From the NCBI RefSeq assembly GCF_020736845.1, contig NZ_JAFFQR010000064.1:379696-443695 (forward strand): a DNA stretch of 64,000 nt, given 5' to 3'. The notes below the pieces were generated by a model. That model was given only the letters and a program-made list of their open reading frames with translations, made no database searches and was not told where the DNA came from. Positions 16,687 through 25,184 of the stretch are shown here, one piece after another; the stretch's first letter is position 1; every line of letters begins with the position of its first letter. The translations under genes and the position numbers were made by a program. The stretch comes from Paenibacillus farraposensis (lineage in GTDB: Bacteria > Bacillota > Bacilli > Paenibacillales > Paenibacillaceae).

Positions 16687-19600
16687 TGGTTCATTCCTCC
16701 TTTCCCATCCTGTAGATGACCCAGCAGATTCCATATCTGATCCTTGCTAGGTTTCCCCCATTGATTGTAGCCACTGCCTTCCAGACTGTCGTCAAATTGA
16801 CAAACAGGTTTGAAAGAGCAGAAGGTACATGCTGTCTCCTGCTGAATACGATAAGGTTTGATATCCACATCGCCCTCTGTCATTCGTGTACCGATCGTTC
16901 GAATATTATGACGTACCGAAGCCAGCAGACTGTCCCACTGCTCCGGCGAAGCAACAGATGCGCTGCTGTAGAAACTGCCGTCTGCTTTCACCGCAACAGG
17001 CAAAATGGAGGAATACCCCTTATCCAGTGCCGTGTCCATTTGTCCGACCACGTCTCGATCCGCAAGCAATAGTCCTTTCATCTTAAAGCGTTTTAAAAGC
17101 TCCTGACGAGCCTGTTCCGCACTAAGACCGTTCGGTGATTGCAACATCGGATTGTGAACATGAAAATAGAGCGTGCCCGCCGGATAAGCCGTCTCGCCCA
17201 GCCATTCCTCAGCCGCATTCAACAGCACGTCCAGATAGGTGAGCATCTGTAGGGACAAGCCATAGTATACCTCGTGCAGCTTGAGATCCTTTTGACTGGA
17301 TTTATAATCGATGACCCGCAAAAGCAATCCTTTTTCTCCCTCAGCCACATCCACACGGTCAATCCGTCCGACAACTTCCATAACAACACCGTTATCCAGC
17401 CGGAAGCTTAGCGGAGGAAGCGATTGGCCTGGCCCAAAGTCCAGTTCCAGCCCGATGGGCTCAAAATTGCCTCTGCGCGCATGCTCACCCAAAATCAATG
17501 AGGCACGGCTTACAATATCCTTCAGCTTACGCAAAATGTATCCATATCGCTTGGAGCTCATTAAAATCTCGCCTTGCAGGCGAGGAGCCAAACGCTCCAC
17601 GGCCGTTTCCGCCTCCTGGCGGCATGCCTCGGTGCTGAGGCTACCCCAGCTTACATTACGATTACGTAAATTAATCGCCATCTCTCCAAGCGCCGCATGG
17701 AATAATTGCCCGATATCCGGCGCCTTCAGGCGGTACATTTGCCGTTCCTTCAAGCGAAGGCCATGGGAAGCAAAATGCGAAAACGGACATGCGACAAAGC
17801 GTTCCATCCGGGACACGCTGGTACGCAGCTTGCTGCCGTACAATCGTCGGCTCGTTTCTTTTTGCATTTCGGCGTGGTTTTCGTAAAAAAGGGAGGTCAA
17901 CAGCTGGCGCAGCTTGTCCTTTTCACGCCCTTGCTGGCTGGCATACCAGTTGTATACCTCCCACCAGGGGGACAAAATGTCACCACCACGCCGCCAATGC
18001 CGTAACTGCGCAATAAGCTGCGGCAAAGCCTCGGACGGATGGGAAGCATACTCCCACTGCGCCGTCCAGGCGTCCCCAGGCAAGGGATTCCCAGTTAATG
18101 GACGCTCATGAAGACCGGGAAATAGCTGCCGGACATGCCGAACCAACTCTGACGGCAGCAGCGGCTTCCCTTCCTCATCGGTCACCGCATAGCTCATCCA
18201 CAAGCTTTGGCCGGCTGAAGTAAGAGCCGAATAAGCGAGAAAACGTTCATCCAACAGACGTCTTGTCATATCCGGTGCCAGCTCTACACCTTGTTCGTTT
18301 AAAGCGGTGCGCTCCTGCTCCGTCAGCACACCGTCCTCATGAAAAACCGCTGGCATCACACCTTCATTCATACCGAGCACAAAGGCATGCTGTATGCCGG
18401 CTACGCGTGTACGATCCGTGTTACCAACCAGCACTTGATCCAGAGCTGGCGGCACAAGTCCCATCCGGTACTCGGCCAATCCCGTTTCGAGCACCCCAGC
18501 GAACAACGAAGTATCCAGCCTCTCATCACCCATCATTTCAACGATTTGATCCAGCAGCTCAAGCACCGCATCCCATATCTGGCGATGCTCCTTGGCCTGT
18601 TCCGGATTTCCGGCTTCCTCGTCCTGACGAATGAAAGCGTCCAGCTTGTGGCCGATTTCGGCATCCTCCAGCAATAGATATACCGCTTCACACTTCTCAA
18701 GTGCTGTGCGGGCTTTACCCAGACGCTTCTCAAACGCTTGTAAAGGCGTCACGATTACATCGCGGCACAGCTCCATCAAATCCAGCGTTTCATCCCGTTG
18801 CCGGTTCCGTTCCTGCTCCTCCAGCTCCAGCGACAGGCTGGGCACAGCCTGCCACGGCCGCCCGTCTGTCCAGCGGCTGCCCTGTATTCCACAGGCCAGC
18901 GCATAGTTTTCCAGCCGGTCCATATCCTCACGGCTGACCCGGCCGTCCAGCGGCAATAAAAGGTCTGTTTTGACCGCACGAAATACGTCCTCATACCGCC
19001 AACGCCGCTGAACGATATCCAGCGAAGCCCGGATCATTTCTACTAAGGGATGATGCAGCACACTTCTCCGCTCATCCAGAAAAACCGGAACCCCATATTG
19101 CTTGAATATCGGCTCCACCCAAGGCTCATAATCTTCAATATGACGTACGAACAAAGCCATTTCCCGATAACGCGCACCCTCATCCCGGGCCAGACGGCGC
19201 ATTTCCCGCACGGCCCCTTCCAGCTCTGCACGGCGATTTGCCGCAGCGTACAGCTGTATGCCTTCCAGCTGTTGGTCTGCCCATGGATTACGTAGCTGCT
19301 GACGTACCCGATATCCGGTGCGATGTTCAAATTGAGCCTCCAAATATGCCAATGCCGGACGCTCCTTGAATCTGGGCATCGGGTCAGAACGCAGGAATTG
19401 GGTCTGAGTCTCTATCATCAGCTCGTCTGCCATCCCTTTAAGCTTTACATAGGCAGCTGCCGACGGATGGAACAAATCCAGCTCATGCGGAACCTGTTCA
19501 CCCTCATAGCTGCGATTGCAGGTCAGCGCGACCGTCAACGAAGAAGCGTGCAGCATCAGCTGTTCTACCACCTTGTATTCATGCGGCGTAAACCTGCGGT

Positions 19601-20231
19601 AGCCATCCATCCAAATGTCTGCCCCGCGCACCAGGGAGGACCCGGCAATCTGTTCTGCCAGCATGCGCAGCGTGTCCTCGCCATCAATATATTTAAGCGC
19701 CAGTTCTCGTTCAAAATCCGCATAGATCAGACTGATATCTTTGAGCTTACCGCGCAAAATCGGAGCAGACTCCCCTGCGGCATTCATGCGCTCCAGTTGT
19801 TCAGGCACAGACCGGGTATCATTCCCGTACTGCTTGAGCTCCGTAAACAACGTATTCAACCTGTCTACAAAGCCAAGCTGGTCCCCGGAGTCCTTAAACA
19901 AGCTCAGTTCATCCTTGCGACGACGAATAATTTTATATAAAAGCATCTTCTTGCCCTCTTCCGTCACAGGCACCAGCGCTGAACCCCCAGTTTCCTGCAT
20001 AACTAAATAAGCAAGACGATGAAACCCCATCACCTGGGCGCGCATCGACCCCTGAATACCGTTTCCGGCTTCTGTAAGCAGCGCATGCTCGGAAGCAAAT
20101 GACGATTGCTCCGGTACAAGCAACAGCATAGGCTTGCCTAACGGCTGCTCGCGCAGCATAGATGTCATTTCATGACGGATTAACGTACTTTTCCCACTGC
20201 CCGAGCGGCCAATCAACAAACGGACCGACAT
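16683..20231 (-). CDS. addB: ATP-dependent helicase/deoxyribonuclease subunit B
   Basis: A 1182-residue protein, ATG at 20231 with GGAAAGGAGGCC upstream. An N-terminal Walker A (GRSGSGKSTL, residues 8-17) is kept although the helicase core is degenerate, as in AddB proteins. The C-terminal nuclease motif is VIDYKSSQKD. The four cysteines of the iron-sulfur staple are present: one in FVACPFSHF and three in CTFCSFKPVCQ (C-x2-C-x5-C). AddB scans for Chi and degrades the 5' strand. It is the first gene of the repair operon, with a promoter candidate and a LexA-like palindrome upstream. Confidence 0.97.
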   Translation of the reverse strand: MSVRLLIGRSGSGKSTLIRHEMTSMLREQPLGKPMLLLVPEQSSFASEHALLTEAGNGIQGSMRAQVMGFHRLAYLVMQETGGSALVPVTEEGKKMLLYKIIRRRKDELSLFKDSGDQLGFVDRLNTLFTELKQYGNDTRSVPEQLERMNAAGESAPILRGKLKDISLIYADFERELALKYIDGEDTLRMLAEQIAGSSLVRGADIWMDGYRRFTPHEYKVVEQLMLHASSLTVALTCNRSYEGEQVPHELDLFHPSAAAYVKLKGMADELMIETQTQFLRSDPMPRFKERPALAYLEAQFEHRTGYRVRQQLRNPWADQQLEGIQLYAAANRRAELEGAVREMRRLARDEGARYREMALFVRHIEDYEPWVEPIFKQYGVPVFLDERRSVLHHPLVEMIRASLDIVQRRWRYEDVFRAVKTDLLLPLDGRVSREDMDRLENYALACGIQGSRWTDGRPWQAVPSLSLELEEQERNRQRDETLDLMELCRDVIVTPLQAFEKRLGKARTALEKCEAVYLLLEDAEIGHKLDAFIRQDEEAGNPEQAKEHRQIWDAVLELLDQIVEMMGDERLDTSLFAGVLETGLAEYRMGLVPPALDQVLVGNTDRTRVAGIQHAFVLGMNEGVMPAVFHEDGVLTEQERTALNEQGVELAPDMTRRLLDERFLAYSALTSAGQSLWMSYAVTDEEGKPLLPSELVRHVRQLFPGLHERPLTGNPLPGDAWTAQWEYASHPSEALPQLIAQLRHWRRGGDILSPWWEVYNWYASQQGREKDKLRQLLTSLFYENHAEMQKETSRRLYGSKLRTSVSRMERFVACPFSHFASHGLRLKERQMYRLKAPDIGQLFHAALGEMAINLRNRNVSWGSLSTEACRQEAETAVERLAPRLQGEILMSSKRYGYILRKLKDIVSRASLILGEHARRGNFEPIGLELDFGPGQSLPPLSFRLDNGVVMEVVGRIDRVDVAEGEKGLLLRVIDYKSSQKDLKLHEVYYGLSLQMLTYLDVLLNAAEEWLGETAYPAGTLYFHVHNPMLQSPNGLSAEQARQELLKRFKMKGLLLADRDVVGQMDTALDKGYSSILPVAVKADGSFYSSASVASPEQWDSLLASVRHNIRTIGTRMTEGDVDIKPYRIQQETACTFCSFKPVCQFDDSLEGSGYNQWGKPSKDQIWNLLGHLQDGKGGMNH

Positions 20232-20270
20232 GATGCGGCCTCCTTTCCAACGAACAGCATTCTGTTAAAC

Positions 20271-20279
20271 AGTATAGCA
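20271..20279 (-). promoter_or_regulatory. Candidate extended -10 promoter of addB-addA-sbcD-sbcC
   Basis: The minus strand reads TGCTATACT, an extended -10 (TGn plus TATACT), about 40 bases upstream of the addB start. No good -35 hexamer is found at 16-18 bases, which is tolerated by extended -10 promoters. It is the best SigA candidate in this gap. Confidence 0.45.
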
Positions 20280-20298
20280 TACAAAGCAAGGGAGAAAA

Positions 20299-20310
20299 GA
20301 ACGTACGTTT
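20299..20310. promoter_or_regulatory. LexA-like palindrome upstream of addB
   Basis: GAAC-GTAC-GTTT contains the perfect 10-base palindrome AACGTACGTT and matches the Gram-positive LexA box (CGAAC-N4-GTTCG) except for the outer C and the last base of each half. It lies just upstream of the addB promoter candidate. SOS control of this repair operon is plausible but unproven. Confidence 0.35.
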
Positions 20311-20334
20311 GCCATCTTACAGCAGTGATTGTCC

Positions 20335-20391
20335 CTCAAAAAACAAACAGTCCCGCAGGTTGGCTAGATGCATGCCTTGTCTACAGGACTG
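20335..20391 (-). terminator. Terminator of the rlmI-like gene
   Basis: On the minus strand CAGTCCTGTAG (20381-20391) pairs with CTGCGGGACTG (20348-20358) using two G-U pairs, and the stem is followed by TTTGTTTTTT. It lies about 100 bases after the stop at 20490 and separates this gene from addB. Confidence 0.8.
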
Positions 20392-20489
20392 ATATATAAT
20401 TAAATGAGCCTATTTTACTTATTTAACCACTTCTATGAAACCATCCTATTTAACCCTCCAAAAGGAGATTGGCTATACTTGCTTGATAG

Positions 20490-21866
20490 CTACAGCTTTG
20501 TCCGGCTGCGCACCTCAAAGATTGCAAATTTCAAATAATGGCCTTCTTCCACGCCCAAAATTTGGGGGTGATCCTTGCCAGCTGCTCTCCAATCCACCAG
20601 ACGGAGGATTTTGCCGGCATCAGCCGCCGCTTCCTTGATCGTATCCAGGAACAGCTCGGGCCGCATATGATACGAGCAGCTTGCCGTCACCAAGTAGCCT
20701 CCCTCATTAACAAGCTTCATCCCGTGCAAGTTGATATCTTTATATCCGCGCATAGCCCCTTTGACTGCACTTTTCGTTTTGGCAAAGGCCGGCGGATCAA
20801 GAATAACCACATCAAACGTACGCCCGCCACCGGCTGTCAGCGGCTTGGAAGTATCCCCCTTGCCTCCAGCTCTCGCGGCACGCTCCTCCACACCTTTGAC
20901 CTGATTGCGCAAATATTGAAAAGCATCATCGACAACAAACTCGACGCGTTCCTCGTAGCCGTTCAACTTGACATTATCCCGCGCGCTTTCAATCGCATGC
21001 TCGGAAATATCAAGACAAGTTACTTTTTTGGCACCGTATTTACATGCATTAAGTGTAAAGCTTCCGGTATGTGAAAAGCATTCCAGTACGGTTGCGCCAT
21101 CCCAAAACGGGAATTCAACCACCTTGCCGCTTTTATTCACAGGCTTCATGACCGTTGTGCCGGATTCGCCTTCTTCCGCTACTTCCTGGAGCGTAATTCC
21201 GCTGCGCGCTCCCCACCCTGTCATCAACGGCGCAATAGCCGCACGATTTTCACGCTGGTCGAAGAAATAGCCTGTCTTCTGGCCTTCTACGATATCTACC
21301 TTGATTTGCAAACCATTTTCGGTCACCACAACATGACGAGGGCAATCCCCGTACAGCGGCCCCTTTATCTGTTCCAGCCCTTCCAGCTCACGGATGGACA
21401 CATCACTGCGTTCATAAATACCGACCGGATGAATTACTTCAACAAGCGCATCCCTGATTTCTTCCCTGCGCCGATCCATACCCAGCGTTAACAACTGCAC
21501 GACCAGCACATCACCAAAACGGTCTACAATCAGTCCAGGCAAAAAATCAGCCTCGCCGTACACCAGCCGATAAGCGTCCCCTCCAGTTACAAAACGTTGG
21601 CGGTGCTCCAGACAGTTGCGAAAGCGTTCGACAAAGAAGCTTTTGTCCATTGCTTCCAGCGGTTCGTATGACATCACGCGTACCGTAATTTGTGAAGCCG
21701 GATTATAGTAGCCCGTCGCCAGATATCGGCCTTGATGGTTCACAATGCTGACCAGATCACCCGCCTCCGGATCACCCTCGACCTTGGCTATTTCATTTTT
21801 GAACACCCACGGGTGTGCGTGCTCCAGCCTTTTTTTGCGGCTTCGTTCTAATATTACTGAAGGCAA
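20490..21866 (-). CDS. RlmI/RlmK-type class I rRNA methyltransferase with PUA domain
   Basis: A 458-residue protein from TTG 21864-21866, preceded by AGGAGTGAAGG. Residues 1-75 form a PUA RNA-binding domain (RSRKKRLEHAHPWVFKNEI). A central EEHP-like domain follows (YGEADFLPGLIVDRFGD). The C-terminal Rossmann methyltransferase has VLECFSHTGSFTLNA (SAM site), LDISEHAIE, and VILDPPAFAKTK with SCSYHM, which look like the m5C-type catalytic elements. It most resembles RlmI (YccW), which methylates 23S rRNA C1962. It is about 60 residues longer than usual because of insertions near residues 225-262 and 325-350. It stands alone, ended by its own terminator. Confidence 0.85.
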   Translation of the reverse strand: MPSVILERSRKKRLEHAHPWVFKNEIAKVEGDPEAGDLVSIVNHQGRYLATGYYNPASQITVRVMSYEPLEAMDKSFFVERFRNCLEHRQRFVTGGDAYRLVYGEADFLPGLIVDRFGDVLVVQLLTLGMDRRREEIRDALVEVIHPVGIYERSDVSIRELEGLEQIKGPLYGDCPRHVVVTENGLQIKVDIVEGQKTGYFFDQRENRAAIAPLMTGWGARSGITLQEVAEEGESGTTVMKPVNKSGKVVEFPFWDGATVLECFSHTGSFTLNACKYGAKKVTCLDISEHAIESARDNVKLNGYEERVEFVVDDAFQYLRNQVKGVEERAARAGGKGDTSKPLTAGGGRTFDVVILDPPAFAKTKSAVKGAMRGYKDINLHGMKLVNEGGYLVTASCSYHMRPELFLDTIKEAAADAGKILRLVDWRAAGKDHPQILGVEEGHYLKFAIFEVRSRTKL

Positions 21867-22282
21867 AATCCTTCACTCCTATTCTTGGAATTACTCAAAG
21901 TGTTAAACGTTTGTTCGATAGGGGTACGGCTCCACGGTTCATTTGATCTTACGATCGCTGTTGCAACGGGATTCGTGAGAACCGCTCCGCTACTGCCTGC
22001 CTTATTATCGACGTCACATTTTAAACCTTGTGAAGATACTACAAAATTTTCGTTTTCCTAAAAAACAGCTCGGCCATGCTTGTCATGGTTGTCTTTAATA
22101 GATCATAGGCTGTTACAGAAGTGTGTCTTAGACGCGTTGACAACTCAGTAAATTTGCTTTGGGTCAAATTTTTCACTCCAGAAAAGACACCGAAGCAGCC
22201 TTAGTCTGGCTCTATTATACTTACGCAGCATCCAAACGTAGTATTGATTTTGATCACTTTCACCTAGAAAGAGAAAGGGGCT
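21867..22282. other. 416-bp divergent intergenic region
   Basis: This gap separates the leftward methyltransferase gene from the rightward Na/Pi gene. A perfect 7-bp inverted repeat AAATTTG/CAAATTT with an 8-base spacer lies at 22150-22171. A TATTATACT -10-like stretch at about 22213-22221 is the best promoter candidate for the plus-strand gene, with no convincing -35. The 13-mer CGATCGCTGTTGC at 21952-21964 recurs at 41894-41906. No coding potential was seen. Confidence 0.4.
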
Positions 22283-23311
22283 ATGCCGGTGTTTGTACAC
22301 GTAATTTTGCCGCTGTGCGGCGGGCTGCTTATTTTTTTGGGCGGAATGAAGCTGATGGAAGCAGCTCTCCGGCATTTGGCCAGCGCCTTCCTCACCCGCT
22401 GGCTGAACCGGGCCACCGTTTCCCCTTTGGGGGGCATGCTGTTCAGCTCCGTCATTACCGCCTTGCTGCAAAGCAGCACCGCCGTAACGGTGCTGACCAT
22501 CGGGCTGGTCAATGCCGGCGTTTTAACTTACGGCCGCACGCTCGGCATTATCCTCGGCACCAATATCGGCACCTGCCTGACCACCGAGCTGATGGGGCTT
22601 CAACTGGGCAAGCTGGCTGTGCCGCTGTTATGCGGCTCCCTGCTATGCTGGAGCACCGCCGTCCTGTGGGGAGAAGCGGTCCCCGAGCGCCAGTATGTAT
22701 CTGCCGGAGCTTCACCCGGCTCGGGTGGGCTTAGCCGCCCGCAGGCTGTACAATTTATCAGCCTCGTCTTTGCCGGATTTTCGCTGATTCTGGCCGGTAT
22801 CCGTGTGATGCAAGCAGTCGGCCCCTGGATTGAGCAGGCCGGACTATTCCGCTGGTTTCTGGATCACGCTGCGGTCAACATGTGGTGGGCCTTCGCCGCC
22901 GGAGCCTGCCTGACCGCACTTGTCCACAGCAGCGCAGCCGTCATCGGCATGGCGATCAGCCTTGCGACCGCAGGCGCCTTGCCGGTCGATGTGGGGATCG
23001 CCATTGTTATCGGCTCCAATGTAGGCACCTGCGTAACCGCTTTGATCGCCGCTATTGGCGGCAGCGTATCCGGCCAATTTGTTGCCTGGTCCCATGTGCT
23101 GCTGAATGTAGGCGGGGCCTTGCTCTTTATGCCATTCATCCCCGGGCTGGAAATGGCGGCTGCCTGGATATCCGCTGAGCCCGGAGCCAAGGTAGCCCAT
23201 GCCCAAACCCTGTTTAACGTGATCAGCTCCTTACTCGCTTTGCCTGTCTGCTATTTACCTTTATGGAAACATCTGGAGCAGCATATGTCTCTGTTTAAAA
23301 TGAAACGTTAA
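22283..23311 (+). CDS. Na/Pi cotransporter family membrane protein
   Basis: A 342-residue protein, ATG 22283 with AGAAAGGGG before it. It is almost entirely hydrophobic, with about eight membrane segments arranged as two inverted halves. Each half carries the family signature: ALLQSSTAVTV with GTNIGTCLTTE in the first, and ALVHSSAAVIG with GSNVGTCVTALI in the second. This is the PF02690 NptA-like core that moves phosphate or another anion with sodium. It lacks the C-terminal PhoU-like domain of longer homologues. It is one of few plus-strand genes in the window, and its last 17 bases overlap the convergent NUDIX gene. Confidence 0.9.
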   Translation: MPVFVHVILPLCGGLLIFLGGMKLMEAALRHLASAFLTRWLNRATVSPLGGMLFSSVITALLQSSTAVTVLTIGLVNAGVLTYGRTLGIILGTNIGTCLTTELMGLQLGKLAVPLLCGSLLCWSTAVLWGEAVPERQYVSAGASPGSGGLSRPQAVQFISLVFAGFSLILAGIRVMQAVGPWIEQAGLFRWFLDHAAVNMWWAFAAGACLTALVHSSAAVIGMAISLATAGALPVDVGIAIVIGSNVGTCVTALIAAIGGSVSGQFVAWSHVLLNVGGALLFMPFIPGLEMAAAWISAEPGAKVAHAQTLFNVISSLLALPVCYLPLWKHLEQHMSLFKMKR

Positions 23312-23735
23312 TTCCCAGCATAGCCAACGCCTTGCTCAGAATCACATCATTATTGTCATATCCACCCTGACGCTGAAGACCCCATGCTTCCTCGGGTGTA
23401 TGCCATGCGACACCTTTAATTTCTTCGATCTGAGCCTGTAAAGTTCCATCCAGTGCCTCTACAAGGTAATAATGGACTTCTTTGTCCACTTCCCCAAATT
23501 CAGCATGCTGGTACGTATACGCAATCATATCCACATGCTGAATAATTCGCCCATTCAATCCTGTCTCCTCGCGAATTTCACGTAAAGCCGTTTGTTCAAC
23601 CGTTTCTCCCGGCTCCATTTTGCCTTTAGCCAAGGATACCTTGCCATATCGGTCGGTAATCAGCTGGATTTCAAACCGATTCCCCTGTTTGCGATATACA
23701 ACGCCGCCTGCGGAAATCTCCTTTTTTGCTGCCAT
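23295..23735 (-). CDS. NUDIX hydrolase
   Basis: A 146-residue protein starting MAAKKEISAGGVVYRKQGN, with AAAGGAGATTAC upstream. The Nudix box is complete: GKMEPGETVEQTALREIREETG (residues about 38-59). The SAGGVVYR start and HPYTY-like strand order resemble small MutT/Ap4A-type enzymes; the substrate cannot be deduced. Its stop lies 17 bases inside the convergent Na/Pi gene, leaving no space for a terminator on either side. A 10-bp hairpin lies directly upstream of its ribosome binding site (about 23758-23802). Confidence 0.92.
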   Translation of the reverse strand: MAAKKEISAGGVVYRKQGNRFEIQLITDRYGKVSLAKGKMEPGETVEQTALREIREETGLNGRIIQHVDMIAYTYQHAEFGEVDKEVHYYLVEALDGTLQAQIEEIKGVAWHTPEEAWGLQRQGGYDNNDVILSKALAMLGINVSF

Positions 23736-23816
23736 CCTGTAATCTCCTTTCCTTGCGCAACAAGGATTCCGTCCTCTCTGTAAAGAAAGGCGAAATCCTT
23801 GTTAGCCATCACTATG

Positions 23817-23835
23817 GCCTGTTCAGGCTTTTTTT
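23817..23835 (+). terminator. Plus-strand terminator beyond the NUDIX gene
   Basis: GCCT-GTTC-AGGC (23817-23828) followed by seven T residues reads as a short Rho-independent terminator on the plus strand. The only upstream plus-strand gene is the Na/Pi transporter. Its transcripts would therefore run antisense across the whole NUDIX gene before stopping here, immediately before the mtaB stop. Confidence 0.55.
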
Positions 23836-23839
23836 ACTC

Positions 23840-25183
23840 TTAGAGGGCTGTTTGCAGCCCATTTTCCAGTATGCGGACCAATTGACCTTCGCTTTCATTC
23901 ACGCCCGCTTTCGTCAGCTTCACGCGGCACACCTTGCCGACCAAATCCTGAGCACCTTCAAACACCAGTTGAATGTAATTGTCACTATAACCGTAGAGTA
24001 AGCCGCTATCTTCGGTCCCCTTCGGTGCAACCTCCGGAATGACCTCCAGCACCTGGCCTACAAACTTCTCGGCATATGCCAGCTGCATTTGCTCTGACAG
24101 CTCAATCAGCTCACGCACACGTGCATTTTTCACGTCCTCGTCCACCTGATCCTCCATACGCGCCGCTGGCGTTCCGCTACGCTTGGAGTACGGGAACACG
24201 TGCATTTCCGAAAAGCCGATTTTTTTCATCAGCTCATAGCCGTTGCGGAACATTTCGTCCGTTTCCCCAGGAAATCCGACAATCACGTCCGTTGTAATGG
24301 CTACATCCGGCATTGCTTTTCGAATCATAAGCATCTTGTTATAGAACTCGTCTGTCGTGTATTTGCGGCGCATCCGTTTCAGTACCGCGTCATCCCCTGC
24401 CTGAAGCGGTATGTGAAAATGACGAACCAACCTGGTGGAGCGTTGCAGCACATCAAGCATTTTATCGCCAATCTGACTGGCTTCAATCGAGCTGATACGG
24501 ATACGCTCCAGTCCTTCCACCTTCTCCAGATCCCATAACAGATCGGCCAGGTCATAATTATCCATATCGTCACCATAACCCCCGGTATGGATACCTGTGA
24601 GTACGATTTCCTTGTAGCCAGCATGCACCAGTTGGCGAGCCTGGGCGACTATGCTCGCAGCATCGCGGCTGCGGGACAGACCGCGCGACCACGGAATGAT
24701 GCAGAAAGTACAGAAGTTATTGCAGCCATCCTGAATTTTCAAGAACGCACGGGTGTGATGAGCAAAATCCGGCACATCCATTTCCTCAAACACACGAGTC
24801 TTCATAATATTACGCACAGCATTCACCGGCTGACGCGACTCTTGGATCTCCTTCACATATGGAATAATCTTGTCCCGATCCTGCGTACCAATAACGAGGT
24901 CGACACCTGGAATATCCATGATTTCGGCGGGAGAAGTCTGGGCATAACAGCCCGTTACGGCCACAATCGCATCCGGATTGCGGCGAATCGCGCGGCGAAT
25001 AATCTGACGGCTCTTTTTATCGCCGGTATTCGTAACCGTACATGTATTGATCAAATAAACATCAGCAGTCTGCTCGTCAAAATCCACCTGCTCATAACCC
25101 TCTTTTTTGAACATCTGCCAGATTGCTTCTGTATCATAAAAGTTTACTTTACAGCCCAATGTGTAAAATGCCACTGATGGCAT
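23840..25183 (-). CDS. mtaB: tRNA (N6-threonylcarbamoyladenosine(37)-C2)-methylthiotransferase MtaB
   Basis: The 447-residue product starts at ATG 25181-25183 after ATGGGAGGGAT; longer frames upstream run into rsmE. The N-terminal UPF0004 domain (MPSVAFYTLGCKVNFYDTEA, then NTCTVTNTGDKKSRQ and VTGCYAQ) supplies three cysteines for the auxiliary cluster. The radical-SAM motif is CNNFCTFC (C-x3-C-x2-C). A C-terminal TRAM domain follows (YAEKFVGQVLEVI). MtaB (YqeV) converts t6A37 to ms2t6A37 in tRNAs reading ANN codons. It follows rsmE with one base between stop and start, as in B. subtilis. Confidence 0.96.
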   Translation of the reverse strand: MPSVAFYTLGCKVNFYDTEAIWQMFKKEGYEQVDFDEQTADVYLINTCTVTNTGDKKSRQIIRRAIRRNPDAIVAVTGCYAQTSPAEIMDIPGVDLVIGTQDRDKIIPYVKEIQESRQPVNAVRNIMKTRVFEEMDVPDFAHHTRAFLKIQDGCNNFCTFCIIPWSRGLSRSRDAASIVAQARQLVHAGYKEIVLTGIHTGGYGDDMDNYDLADLLWDLEKVEGLERIRISSIEASQIGDKMLDVLQRSTRLVRHFHIPLQAGDDAVLKRMRRKYTTDEFYNKMLMIRKAMPDVAITTDVIVGFPGETDEMFRNGYELMKKIGFSEMHVFPYSKRSGTPAARMEDQVDEDVKNARVRELIELSEQMQLAYAEKFVGQVLEVIPEVAPKGTEDSGLLYGYSDNYIQLVFEGAQDLVGKVCRVKLTKAGVNESEGQLVRILENGLQTAL

Positions 25184-25184
25184 A

